Part shown: positions 34,828 to 42,743 of the stretch, in pieces | Layout of the letters: each line of letters opens with the position of its first letter | Numbering within the stretch: position 1 is the first letter of the stretch | Assembly: GCA_902800005.1 (NCBI GenBank) | Contig: CADCCP010000006.1 | Location: 1-42,913 of the forward strand | Length of the DNA stretch: 42,913 bases | Direction: 5' to 3' | Source of the DNA: an uncultured Ruminococcus sp. | Lineage (GTDB): Bacteria > Bacillota > Clostridia > Oscillospirales > Acutalibacteraceae | Program-made: the position numbers and the translations under genes | Notes under the pieces: model-generated | The model's input: the letters and a program-made list of their open reading frames with translations, nothing else | Databases searched by the model: none | Told to the model about the DNA's origin: nothing

Positions 34828-36291
34828 TTATTCCACCTCCTGAGCGATTTCGAGAGCTTTCAAACATGATCTTGCCTTGTTCATGCACTCCTCAAATTCC
34901 TTTTCGGGAACGGAATCCGAAACGATACCGGCACCGCTTCTCACAAAGACTTTACCGTTTTTCTTGTAAGCAATGCGGATAGCTATACAAGTATCCATAT
35001 TTCCGGTGAAGTCGATATATCCTATTGCACCGCCGTAAATGCCACGTTTATTATTTTCAAGTTCTCCGATAAGCTGACAGGCTCTTATTTTTGGAGCACC
35101 TGAAAGAGTTCCTGCAGGAAGTACGGCTTCAATGGCATCAAGAGCATCTTTATCTTCACGGATAACACCTCTGACAGTTGAGCCTATGTGCATAACGTGT
35201 GAATATCTCTCGATAGAGTGGAGTTTTTCGACTTCGACAGTTCCGAAACGGCTTATTTTTCCAAGATCATTTCTGCCGAGGTCTACAAGCATATTATGTT
35301 CGGCAAGTTCTTTTTCATCTGAGAGAAGTTCTTTTTCAAGCATTTTATCTTCAATATCGGTTTTTCCTCTGGGACGAGTCCCTGCAAGCGGAAATGTATG
35401 TAAAACACCGTTTTCAAGTTTTACGAGAGTTTCGGGGGATGCTCCCGCAACTTCCACATCAGTTCCCGAAAAGTAGAACATATAGGGCGATGGATTGAGA
35501 GTTCTCAAAACACGATAGGTATTGAACAGACTTCCCTCAAAATCAGCACTGAGTCTGTTTGAAAGGACTATTTGAAAAATATCTCCCTCACGGATATGTT
35601 TTTTAGCTTTTTCGACCATTTCGCAATACTGTTCTTTATCGAAATACGGCTTTACTTCTCCGAGAAGTTTTCCCGATTTTTCGTTTACTTTTTCGCCGTT
35701 ATGGAGAAGTTCGGAAAGCTGTTTCAATTCATTCACAGCCCTGTTATATTCAGTTTCATAGTTTTCAAGATGTATGTTTGCAATAAGGATTATTTTTTGT
35801 TTCACGCTGTCAAAGGCGATGACTTTATCGAAAAGCATTAAGTCAACATCTTTGAAAGCCTCGTTATTTTCGGTATCACGCTTTGTTGAAGGCTCGCTGT
35901 ATGTGATATAGTCGTATGAAAAATATCCCACAAGACCGCCCGTAAATGACGGCAGATAGTCAAATCGGGGACTTTTGTAATTTGAGAGTATCTGACGGAG
36001 ATATTTTGACGGAGCGTTTGTATTGACTGTAATATCTCCCAAGTTCATAACGCCGTCTATGCAGGTTATTTCCATTTTGGGTTCAAAGCCTATGAAAGTA
36101 TATCGTCCCCATTTTTCATCAGCCTGAGCGGATTCAAGCAGAAAGCAGTGTGCAGAGATATTTTTCAGAACTCTCACGACTTCGATAGGAGTTGTGAAGT
36201 CAGAAAGCATTTCACAGCTTACGGGAAGAACATTGTATTTTTGTTCATGAGCGAATTTTTTCACTTCATCAAGTGACGGCAGAAATTCCAT
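34828..36291 (-). CDS. trpE: Anthranilate synthase component I
   Basis: This 487-residue chorismate-utilising enzyme makes anthranilate with TrpG. The N-terminal FLLESA motif is the tryptophan feedback site. The catalytic half shows LAGTRPRGKT, DLGRNDLGKI, THVMHIGS-like SHVMHIGSTV and GTLSGAPKIRA. ATG 36291 is preferred over GTG 36300 because AAGGGTG lies 6 nt upstream and overlaps the GTG. First structural gene after the T-box, so both enzyme feedback and transcription attenuation should control the pathway. Confidence 0.96.
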   Translation of the reverse strand: MEFLPSLDEVKKFAHEQKYNVLPVSCEMLSDFTTPIEVVRVLKNISAHCFLLESAQADEKWGRYTFIGFEPKMEITCIDGVMNLGDITVNTNAPSKYLRQILSNYKSPRFDYLPSFTGGLVGYFSYDYITYSEPSTKRDTENNEAFKDVDLMLFDKVIAFDSVKQKIILIANIHLENYETEYNRAVNELKQLSELLHNGEKVNEKSGKLLGEVKPYFDKEQYCEMVEKAKKHIREGDIFQIVLSNRLSADFEGSLFNTYRVLRTLNPSPYMFYFSGTDVEVAGASPETLVKLENGVLHTFPLAGTRPRGKTDIEDKMLEKELLSDEKELAEHNMLVDLGRNDLGKISRFGTVEVEKLHSIERYSHVMHIGSTVRGVIREDKDALDAIEAVLPAGTLSGAPKIRACQLIGELENNKRGIYGGAIGYIDFTGNMDTCIAIRIAYKKNGKVFVRSGAGIVSDSVPEKEFEECMNKARSCLKALEIAQEVE

Positions 36292-36318
36292 TTCTTTCAC
36301 CCTTTCATTTTTTTGAAA

Positions 36319-36601
36319 TAAAAAACGTCCTCAACAGAATATATCTGTTAAGGACGAATAATCATCTTATCCGTGGTGCCACCTTAATTCACGGGAAAAA
36401 CCCATGCACTTTTGCAGGATACCAACATATCCCCGACAAGTAACGTCTGTCTTAACGTCATAGAATACTCGGATATAATATCCTTTGACTATGCCCTCCA
36501 CGGTCCATTTGACAGTTCGTTTCTTGCCCGACTCTCAGCAACGCAGGCTCTCTGTAAAGGCTTGACTGCCGTTATCTCCGTTTCAACGGTTTACGATTAT
36601 G
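36319..36601 (-). promoter_or_regulatory. Tryptophan T-box leader of the trp operon
   Basis: On the minus strand, the conserved T-box antiterminator sequence AAGGTGGCACCACG lies at 36385-36372. It is followed by a terminator hairpin CGTCCTTAACAG/CTGTTGAGGACG (36356-36326) and a T-run (36325-36320). In stem I the likely specifier codon is TGG at 36507-36505 within AAATGGACC, matching tryptophan and the genes downstream. Uncharged tRNA-Trp should stabilise the antiterminator and switch the operon on. Confidence 0.92.
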
Positions 36602-36607
36602 TTTTTG

Positions 36608-36636
36608 ATTATATCATTATGATCGTTTTTTGTCAA
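36608..36636 (-). promoter_or_regulatory. trp operon promoter
   Basis: On the minus strand perfect TTGACA (36636-36631) and perfect TATAAT (36613-36608) are separated by 17 bp, immediately upstream of the T-box leader. Confidence 0.85.
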
Positions 36637-36674
36637 TAACCTGTAAAATTTTTTTTTAATGGTGTATAATAGGA

Positions 36675-36729
36675 CTTGACATTATAAAGCACATAAAGTC
36701 AAGAAACGTAAAATTTATTTTGATATAAT
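36675..36729 (+). promoter_or_regulatory. Upstream region of the AraC-type regulator
   Basis: CTTGAC (36675-36680) and GTCAAG (36698-36703) form an inverted repeat with 17-base spacing. A TATAAT lies at 36724-36729. No good -35 stands at the right distance from that -10, which would suit an activator-dependent promoter. This is tentative. Confidence 0.4.
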
Positions 36730-36754
36730 TTTATCACAGAAAAGAGGTAGACAT

Positions 36755-37639
36755 ATGAATTGGATACAAGGCATACAAAATGCGATAAATTATGTGGAAG
36801 CGAATATCACAGAAGAAATTGATTTTGAAGAAGTCGCAAAGCAGGCGTATTCCTCGTCATTTCACTTTCAGAGGGTATTCGGCATTTTGTGCGGTTTCTC
36901 ACTTGGGGATTATATTCGTATGAGAAGGCTGTCGCTTGCCGGAGAAGAACTGTCAAGGGGCAATGCAAAAATAATTGATATAGCCGTCAAATACGGATAC
37001 GATACACCTGAAAGTTTTTCAAGAGCCTTTACACGATTTCATGGCATTGCACCGAGTGAAGCCAGACACGGCGGCAAGGTCAAGATATTTACCCCTCTTT
37101 CTGTAAAATTGATATTAACAGGAGGCAGTAAAATGGATTACAGAATTGAAAAAAGAGACTCGTTCAAAGTGGTGTGCAAGAGAAAGAGTGTCGGAAAGCC
37201 GCAGAAAGCCAATGCCGCAGACGATATTACGGCAGCATGGCAGGAATACGGCAAAGACGGCACTTTGGAAAGGCTTATCGCCTGCATACCCGAAGCTCCC
37301 GTAATGAAGGGATTGCTCGGTATCTGTTTTTCATCGGAACTTGATTCGGAGCATTTCCCGTATGGGATAGGAGTGGAGTATGACGGCAGAAAAATCGATG
37401 ATGATCTTGAGATAGTATCGATCCCGGCAAACACATATGCGGTATTCACAAGCAAAGGCAAAATGCCTGATTCGTTTGTTGAAACTTATAACAGGATAGT
37501 TACGGAGTTTTTTCCGCAAAGTACCCAGTATGAGTATGCCGAAAATGTGGAAATTGAGGTCTATCCCTCAGCAGATACCTCCGATCCGAATTATCAGTGT
37601 GAGATATGGATCGCCGTGAACGAAAAAACAAAGGCATAA
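36755..37639 (+). CDS. AraC-family regulator with GyrI-like effector-binding domain
   Basis: The protein has 294 residues. An AraC/XylS double helix-turn-helix lies at about 8-105 (IDFEEVAKQAYSSSFHFQRV and IIDIAVKYGYDTPESFSRAF). A GyrI-like/BacT effector domain follows at about 128-290 (MDYRIEKRDSFKVVCKRKSV, later WIAVNEK). This DNA-binding plus GyrI arrangement is typical of Rob/multidrug-sensing regulators, but the ligand and targets are unknown. It is divergent from the trp operon and shows no enzyme gene in the same unit. An AGAGGTAG site lies 6-8 nt before the ATG. Confidence 0.88.
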   Translation: MNWIQGIQNAINYVEANITEEIDFEEVAKQAYSSSFHFQRVFGILCGFSLGDYIRMRRLSLAGEELSRGNAKIIDIAVKYGYDTPESFSRAFTRFHGIAPSEARHGGKVKIFTPLSVKLILTGGSKMDYRIEKRDSFKVVCKRKSVGKPQKANAADDITAAWQEYGKDGTLERLIACIPEAPVMKGLLGICFSSELDSEHFPYGIGVEYDGRKIDDDLEIVSIPANTYAVFTSKGKMPDSFVETYNRIVTEFFPQSTQYEYAENVEIEVYPSADTSDPNYQCEIWIAVNEKTKA

Positions 37640-37755
37640 TATCTGTTATATCACAGTATTTTTTCGCTTCTGAAAGCTGCTTTTAGTTCCATCTCTCAGA
37701 ACTGTGATTTGTAAAGTTGACGGATCCGCTCATATTTACTAAAAAATCTGACAGC

Positions 37756-37783
37756 TTGACAAAAAATTAAATTATGATATAAT
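37756..37783 (+). promoter_or_regulatory. Promoter of the queuosine operon
   Basis: Perfect TTGACA (37756-37761) and perfect TATAAT (37778-37783) with a 16-bp spacer lie just ahead of the riboswitch. Confidence 0.8.
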
Positions 37784-37798
37784 GACTCATGGAGAGAT

Positions 37799-37901
37799 CC
37801 CGACAGTTCGTTTGTGCCATCCTGTCGTAAAACAAAACCAGGACATTCTTTTTTGATATTTTTTGAAACGGAATGTATCTGCACAGGCAGATACTTTTTT
37901 T
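37799..37901 (+). promoter_or_regulatory. preQ1-type riboswitch with terminator platform
   Basis: A compact aptamer has stem CGACAG/CTGTCG (37801-37806 / 37822-37827), a loop starting TTC as in preQ1-I, and an A-rich tail TAAAACAAAACC. The tail can pair back into the GTTTG of the loop, giving the H-type pseudoknot of this class. Downstream an 8-bp stem GTATCTGC/GCAGATAC (37875-37894) plus seven T residues makes an intrinsic terminator. ACATTC (37843-37848) can pair with GAATGT (37871-37876) as an antiterminator. Placement before queD supports preQ1 sensing. The exact subclass is not certain. Confidence 0.78.
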
Positions 37902-37919
37902 ATTTTTGAGGTGAGATCA

Positions 37920-38351
37920 TTGTATATCCTGAAGACAGCAGCTTATTTTGACAGTGCCCATTTTTTGTACGGTTATGACGGAAAATGCAGCAATATTCAC
38001 GGACACCGCTGGAAAACAGAAGCCGAGTTCTCCGGAAGAGAATTGCAAAAAAGCGGTATACAGCGTGAAATGCTCATAGATTTCGGTGACATCAAGAGGG
38101 AACTCAAGGCACTTGCAGACAGCTTTGACCATAGTTTGATATATGAAAAGGGTTCTTTGAAAGACAAGACACTTGAAGCTCTCAAAGAAGAGGGGTTCAA
38201 GCTGACAGAGATTCCCTGCAGACCGACGGCGGAAAATCTGGCAAGGATATTTTTTGAAGCTCTCAAAGAAAAAAATTTGCCTGTAAGTGCCGTGACCGTA
38301 TATGAAACACCCGAAAATTGTGCCGTATACATGGAGGAAAAATATGTTTGA
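37920..38351 (+). CDS. queD: 6-carboxytetrahydropterin synthase QueD
   Basis: The protein has 143 residues. It converts dihydroneopterin triphosphate to 6-carboxytetrahydropterin, the second step to preQ0. Zinc-binding histidines appear in FDSAHFL and CSNIHGHRW, followed by DFGDIK, DHSLIY and PTAENLA, and the catalytic Glu region VTVYETPENCA. The start TTG 37920 sits 6 nt after GAGGTG. The longer frame to 37863 overlaps the riboswitch terminator and is rejected. It overlaps queE by 8 nt. Confidence 0.93.
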   Translation: MYILKTAAYFDSAHFLYGYDGKCSNIHGHRWKTEAEFSGRELQKSGIQREMLIDFGDIKRELKALADSFDHSLIYEKGSLKDKTLEALKEEGFKLTEIPCRPTAENLARIFFEALKEKNLPVSAVTVYETPENCAVYMEEKYV

Positions 38352-39003
38352 AGTAGCCGAACACTTTGTCAGTATAAACGGAGAAAGCACTCTTGCAGGT
38401 GAGCCTGCCGTATTCATACGCTTTAAGGGCTGCAATCTCAAATGTACTTACTGCGATACACAATGGGCAAATCAGGCTGATACACATTTCATATCCATTT
38501 CAGCAAAAGAAATTGCCCGAACAGTCAAAAATACGGGTATCGTGAATGTGACATTGACAGGCGGAGAACCGCTTTTACAGAAAGACTTGATCGAATTGAC
38601 AGACATACTCATCTCTCAGGGAAACCGTGTGGAAATTGAAACAAACGGCAGTATATCTCTTTCAGAGCTTGCCAATGCCAAAAACAGACCGGTCTTTACA
38701 ATGGATTATAAACTACCGTCAAGCGGAATGGAAAAATTTATGTGCAAAGAAAATTTTGACCTGCTTCAATGGCGTGACACTGTGAAATTTGTATCAGGCA
38801 GTGTTCGGGACTTGGAACGTGCAAGGGAGATCATCGGGGAATATCATCTTACCGAAAAATGTCATGTATATATCAGTCCTGTTTTCGGGAAGATAGAGCC
38901 TGCCGAGATAGTTGACTTTATGATAAAGAACAAAATGAACGGTATAAGACTGCAATTACAGTTGCATAAGTTTATATGGGAGCCTGACAGGAGGGGAGTT
39001 TGA
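38344..39003 (+). CDS. queE: 7-carboxy-7-deazaguanine synthase QueE (radical SAM)
   Basis: The protein has 219 residues. It makes CDG from carboxytetrahydropterin by radical chemistry. The FeS cluster motif CNLKCTYC lies near residue 31-38, TGGEPLLQ near 82, and the N-terminal SINGEST segment is typical of QueE. The start ATG 38344 has a GGAGG site inside the end of queD. An earlier in-frame ATG at 38302 adds queD-overlapping residues without homology. Confidence 0.94.
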   Translation: MFEVAEHFVSINGESTLAGEPAVFIRFKGCNLKCTYCDTQWANQADTHFISISAKEIARTVKNTGIVNVTLTGGEPLLQKDLIELTDILISQGNRVEIETNGSISLSELANAKNRPVFTMDYKLPSSGMEKFMCKENFDLLQWRDTVKFVSGSVRDLERAREIIGEYHLTEKCHVYISPVFGKIEPAEIVDFMIKNKMNGIRLQLQLHKFIWEPDRRGV

Positions 39004-39005
39004 AA

Positions 39006-39563
39006 ATGGACAAAGAAAAAATAGCGTTTCATGTGCGTGGAATTCTTGAAGCGATAGGCGAAGATCCCGACAGAGAGGGACTTCTGGAAACGCCGCAGAG
39101 AGTGGCAGGAATGTTGGAAGAGGTACTTGAGGGGATACAGTATACAAATCATGAGATCGCTGAGATGTTCGGAAAAACTTTTGAATGTCCGTCAAGTCAC
39201 AATGATACGGTCGTGATGAAGGATATTACAGTTTTCAGCTACTGTGAACATCATTTTGCCCTCATGTATGACATGACAGTAAATGTAGGTTATATTCCTA
39301 ACGGCAGAGTGCTGGGACTCAGCAAGATCGCAAGGATATGTGACATGGCTGCCAAACGTTTGCAGTTGCAGGAAAAACTCGGTAATGACATTGCTGAGAT
39401 AATTTCAGAGGCGGCAGGTACTCCCGATGTTGCGGTTGTGATAAAAGGCTCACACAGTTGCATGACAGCAAGGGGGATAAAAAATGTTTCTGCCCGTACA
39501 GTAACGGAGACCTTCAGAGGCAGATTTGAAAATGATTCCGATCTGCGATCACTTGTGAGATAG
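39006..39563 (+). CDS. folE: GTP cyclohydrolase I (FolE)
   Basis: The protein has 185 residues. It converts GTP to dihydroneopterin triphosphate, feeding QueD (and folate). Zinc ligands are in FSYCEHHFALM (Cys and His) and GSHSCMTARG (Cys). REGLLETPQRVAGM and NGRVLGLSKIARI are family signatures. ATG 39006 is preferred, since GAGGGGAG lies 7 nt upstream. Its place inside the que cluster says its main job here is preQ0 synthesis. Confidence 0.95.
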   Translation: MDKEKIAFHVRGILEAIGEDPDREGLLETPQRVAGMLEEVLEGIQYTNHEIAEMFGKTFECPSSHNDTVVMKDITVFSYCEHHFALMYDMTVNVGYIPNGRVLGLSKIARICDMAAKRLQLQEKLGNDIAEIISEAAGTPDVAVVIKGSHSCMTARGIKNVSARTVTETFRGRFENDSDLRSLVR

Positions 39564-39573
39564 GGGAGTTAAA

Positions 39574-40260
39574 ATGAAAGCGTTGGTACTTTTAAGCGGC
39601 GGTGTGGACAGTGCGACCTGTCTGGCGATAGCCGTTGAAAAATACGGGGCAGATGAAGTGATTGCCCTGTGTATAGGTTACGGTCAGAAACACAGCCGTG
39701 AATTAGAGTCGGCAGAAAAGATAGCCGCATTTTATCATGTTAAATTGAAGAAGTTAGACCTTGCCCCCATATTTGAAGATTCGGATTGTTCTCTGCTCAG
39801 TTCTTCCGACAGGGAGATACCTATGGAGAGTTATGCACAGCAGCTTGCAAAAACAGATGGTAAGCCTGTTTCCACTTATGTGCCGTTCAGGAACGGATTG
39901 TTTTTGTCATGTGCGGCAGGCATTGCCCTTTCAAACGGATGCAGTGAGATATACTATGGTGCACACAGCGATGATGCCGCCGGTAATGCCTATCCCGATT
40001 GCAGTACAGATTTTAATAATGCCATAAACAGTGCAGTTTATATAGGAAGCGGACATCAGCTTGTTGTGACGGCTCCGTTTATAAGTTTGAACAAGGCTCA
40101 GGTGATAGCCAAAGGTCTTTCTTTGAAAGTGCCGTATGAAATGACATGGAGCTGTTATGAGGGCGGTGACAGACCATGCGGAAAATGCGGAACGTGCCGT
40201 GACAGGCAGGCCGCTTTTGAAGCTAATGGCATCAGTGATCCTGCATTGAAAAATTTGTGA
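39574..40260 (+). CDS. queC: 7-cyano-7-deazaguanine synthase QueC
   Basis: The protein has 228 residues and is an ATP-dependent synthase making preQ0 from CDG and ammonia. The PP-loop LLSGGVDSATC is at residues 5-16 and YVPFRNGLFLS near 104. The zinc site CYEGGDRPCGKCGTC is close to the C-terminus. A GGGGAG site precedes the ATG. Confidence 0.96.
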   Translation: MKALVLLSGGVDSATCLAIAVEKYGADEVIALCIGYGQKHSRELESAEKIAAFYHVKLKKLDLAPIFEDSDCSLLSSSDREIPMESYAQQLAKTDGKPVSTYVPFRNGLFLSCAAGIALSNGCSEIYYGAHSDDAAGNAYPDCSTDFNNAINSAVYIGSGHQLVVTAPFISLNKAQVIAKGLSLKVPYEMTWSCYEGGDRPCGKCGTCRDRQAAFEANGISDPALKNL

Positions 40261-40269
40261 GGTGACATT

Positions 40270-40767
40270 ATGGGCAGAATGGCAGAAAATGAAAAAGGCA
40301 GTATTTCTCTTTTGGGCAGTCAGAAAACAAACTATTTGTCAGATTATTCTCCGCAGGTGCTTGAAACATTCCCGAACAAGCACCCTGATAATGATTATTT
40401 TGTGAAATTCAACTGTCCCGAATTTACAAGTTTGTGTCCCATCACGGGACAGCCCGATTTTGCGTGTATATATATATCATATATCCCTGACAAGCTGATG
40501 GTGGAAAGCAAGTCTTTAAAGCTGTATCTTTTCAGCTTCCGCAATCATGGAGATTTTCATGAGGACTGCGTGAATATCATCATGAAAGACCTGATAAAAC
40601 TCATGCAGCCGAAATATATTGAAGTATGGGGAAAGTTCCTTCCACGTGGCGGTATCTCCATTGATCCCTACTGTAATTACGGTATGCCCGATACAAAATG
40701 GGAGGCATTGGCATGGGACAGACTTGCTCATCATGATATGTATCCGGAGCTTGTCAATAACCGATAA
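40270..40767 (+). CDS. queF: preQ0 reductase QueF
   Basis: The protein has 165 residues. This NADPH-dependent reductase turns preQ0 into preQ1, the riboswitch ligand. The nucleophilic Cys is in [25 protein letters not shown] is the QueF motif; FHEDCVN and [10 protein letters not shown] follow. It is the short unimodular form typical of Firmicutes. It closes the operon: all steps from GTP to preQ1 are present, while tgt and queA are not in this window. Confidence 0.95.
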   Translation: MGRMAENEKGSISLLGSQKTNYLSDYSPQVLETFPNKHPDNDYFVKFNCPEFTSLCPITGQPDFACIYISYIPDKLMVESKSLKLYLFSFRNHGDFHEDCVNIIMKDLIKLMQPKYIEVWGKFLPRGGISIDPYCNYGMPDTKWEALAWDRLAHHDMYPELVNNR

Positions 40768-40812
40768 AAACCGTAGCAGCCGAACACTCAGGACAGGTGC
40801 TCGGCGGTTTTA
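40766..40812 (+). terminator. Probable terminator of the queuosine operon
   Basis: AAAACC and GCCGAACAC pair with GTGCTCGGC and GGTTTT (one mismatch, one bulge), overlapping the queF stop, with a short T-run. Confidence 0.7.
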
Positions 40813-40825
40813 CTTTGTCATTTTA

Positions 40826-41089
40826 TTATCTCAGCCTGATAGAATTTTGGGCAAAGGCGAACATTATCTTTGTTGCAATATAGTCGATCGCAATACCTGC
40901 ACATATGGAGATCAATACATACATGATAACAGGCATCTCGGCATGGATATTTGCCGTAATGATAATACCCATATAAACCACTGACATTATCATATAACAG
41001 AACAAATAAACTATCACGGGAAAAGCAAGGTAGAACAGTATTACTATCATTATTGAAAGTATCACGCCTATAAGCGGAGATTCAGGCAA
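40826..41089 (-). CDS. Hypothetical small membrane protein, possibly 5'-truncated
   Basis: This 87-residue, very hydrophobic frame has about three predicted membrane segments (IGVILSIMIVILFYLAFPVIV, MIMSVVYMGIIITAN, IMYVLISICAGIAIDYI). It begins at TTG 41089 with no visible ribosome binding site. The frame stays open upstream to about 41238 with no ATG, GTG or TTG, which suggests the original N-terminus is lost. That extension is antisense to a plus-strand remnant. I do not recognise the family. It may be a decayed gene. Confidence 0.4.
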   Translation of the reverse strand: MPESPLIGVILSIMIVILFYLAFPVIVYLFCYMIMSVVYMGIIITANIHAEMPVIMYVLISICAGIAIDYIATKIMFAFAQNSIRLR

Positions 41090-41101
41090 AGCAGCATATA
41101 T

Positions 41102-41538
41102 CTGGGGTTCTATTTTGATGAATACGAAGCATATGACTGTGAAGAACAGATTGTCTTTCGGGAAAACATAATGATCCCCAAACAGAAAAAATGTTTTTAA
41201 GTCTTGTGAATCTGGAGCATAAGAGATGGGTGCTTGAAAAGGTCACAGACGGTTGGCGTGGGATAAGCGGAGAAGACCATGAGCGTATGCTTAAAGAGCT
41301 TGTCAGCGGGAGCGGTCTTCGTTCAAAGCTCTATGACAAGGAAAAACGTATCCATCACTGTATCGCATTCAGTACAGATGACACTCCTCTCAACAGTGAC
41401 GAGTACAATGAAAACAATAAACAAAAATGGTCGGAATATCCCATTGATCCGAAATTGGACGAGTTGGACAGAATATCCGTTGAAATGCATCAGGCACTGA
41501 CGGAACAGGCGGCTTCAAAGGGAATACTTCCTCTGTAA
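41102..41538 (+). pseudogene. C-terminal gene remnant with apparent frameshift, function unknown
   Basis: The clean frame 41191-41538 encodes 115 residues starting MFLSLVNLEHKRW. A different frame from 41102 to 41188 encodes a plausible upstream part, LGFYFDEYEAYDCEEQIVF then RENIMIPKQKK. The two join if one A is restored to the run of six A residues at 41186-41191. No start or ribosome binding site serves the upstream part, and a stop precedes it at 41054, so the gene seems both 5'-truncated and frameshifted. The EHKRW helix and the DELDRISVEMHQ end look like the tail of a larger cytoplasmic protein, but I cannot name it. A short real gene from 41191 is the alternative; no good ribosome binding site supports it. 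Confidence 0.4.
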
Positions 41539-42020
41539 TTTTTCGAGCAAAAACTAAAAAGTACCGTGATAGCGGAAAAAAGCGGAATATCACGGCAAAT
41601 GTTAAAAAATACAGATAAATAGCCGATTTTCAAGCGTTTCAAAAAGGAACACTCTGAAAAATCGGCTATTTTTTTATTTTTGCTTGCGAGTTGTAAAACG
41701 GCACTTCGGGGCATATTTGGAATGAATTCGGGTATGCTTTTACAGTGCCGCTGTATCGTTTAAAAGTGTTTAAAGGCTGTTTAATACTGCATTTTCGGGC
41801 ATTTAAAAGAATTTGTTGCTCGTGGAGTTGTGATTTATTTAATCGGAACATTCGGAACCAAATCAAAATTTAATTGGAACACGTTCCGAATACGATAAAA
41901 AGCGGCTTTTTTACAGTTTTCCGATTTTCAGTCATTGTTCTGCTGTGATGAATAATTATACATAATTTTGCATAAATATTCATTTGTGTATTGCTCAAAA
42001 TACTACCACTTTTAACGTTC
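41539..42020. other. Hairpin-rich non-coding region
   Basis: No supported gene is present in these 482 bases. There is an 8-bp stem CCGTGATA/TATCACGG (41564-41571 / 41588-41595) enclosing a repeated AGCGGAA. A 14-bp terminator-like stem lies at 41617-41671. Nested stems CGGCACT/AGTGCCG and GCATA/TATGC lie around 41700-41755. A group of GGAAC/GTTCC motifs lies near 41853-41900, including TTCGGAAC and GTTCCGAA in inverted orientation. It could be the edge of a mobile element. Confidence 0.5.
41617..41676 (+). terminator. Terminator-like hairpin after the gene remnant
   Basis: A perfect 14-bp stem AAATAGCCGATTTT/AAAATCGGCTATTT with a 27-base loop is followed by a T-run. Confidence 0.6.
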
Positions 42021-42722
42021 TTATTTGTCAGAAATAATTTTGTTATCTGAGTGTAATTCTTTTTTTAGTTTTCTTATGAATGTATTATAACTTGGGAGGG
42101 GTAGCAAATCTGGTCTTACTTTTTCGATTGCATCTACTGTTAAGTTATAGCATTTCATTTTATCATAATAAACTAAATTGTTATAAAAATCAAGAAATAT
42201 CTCCCACGCAACTGTTGGAATAGAACAGCGATTTTTGTTATGACCGCCACGAAGATCTATTAGACCACATATACCGTATTTTTTTAATGCTCTTTTCTTC
42301 CGATAAAGTATATCTGTCGAAACTTGAATATCGGGATATTTCAAAGCAACGATAGTGGCAAAGTCTTTTGTCGCCTGTGTTTTTGAGGGTTTATCAATGC
42401 AATAATCTTCCCATTCTTTTAGAATATTGCTCCACAAAGTAATTTCTTCACGCTGATCAGCTGTATAGTCTTCAACATTTATACTTCGTTTTGGTTTGTC
42501 TGAAATTTCCTTAACTTTCCGTTTCGTTTTATGACCAATAAGATAGTCAACAGAACAGTAGAAATAATCTGATAATAACATCAAGACCTGAATATCAGGG
42601 ACAGTATGGTTATCTTTCCAACTTTGAATTTCACTTTCGTCTATGTTAAGTGTTTCGGCAAGTTGCTTTATGCTGATTTTATTTTTGCTCATCAGCTTAG
42701 ACAAAGTTTCAAAGAATGTCAT
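42021..42722 (-). CDS. Xre-type HTH protein fused to a Mu-transposase-like N-terminal DNA-binding region
   Basis: The protein has 233 residues. Residues about 5-64 are an Xre/Cro helix-turn-helix (ISIKQLAETLNIDESEIQSW, ending LIGHK). Residues about 95-230 recall the helical DNA-binding region ahead of the DDE domain in Mu-like transposases: W-x-x-I-L-x-x-W, STDILYRKKRALKKYGICGL then LRGGH, then IPTVAWEIFLDFY and LPSYNTFIRKLKKEL. The protein stops where the catalytic domain would begin, and no DDE domain lies downstream. It could be a transposon regulator, a domesticated transposase fragment or a truncated transposase. AGGAGA lies 9 nt before the ATG. The Xre part is clear; the Mu-like part is pattern-based. 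Confidence 0.65.
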   Translation of the reverse strand: MTFFETLSKLMSKNKISIKQLAETLNIDESEIQSWKDNHTVPDIQVLMLLSDYFYCSVDYLIGHKTKRKVKEISDKPKRSINVEDYTADQREEITLWSNILKEWEDYCIDKPSKTQATKDFATIVALKYPDIQVSTDILYRKKRALKKYGICGLIDLRGGHNKNRCSIPTVAWEIFLDFYNNLVYYDKMKCYNLTVDAIEKVRPDLLPLPSYNTFIRKLKKELHSDNKIISDK

Positions 42723-42743
42723 AAGTCAATTTCTCCTATGTAA

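Noticed and set aside
41880-41891. LexA-like site GGAACACGTTCC
   Set aside because: GAAC and GTTC are separated by only two bases.
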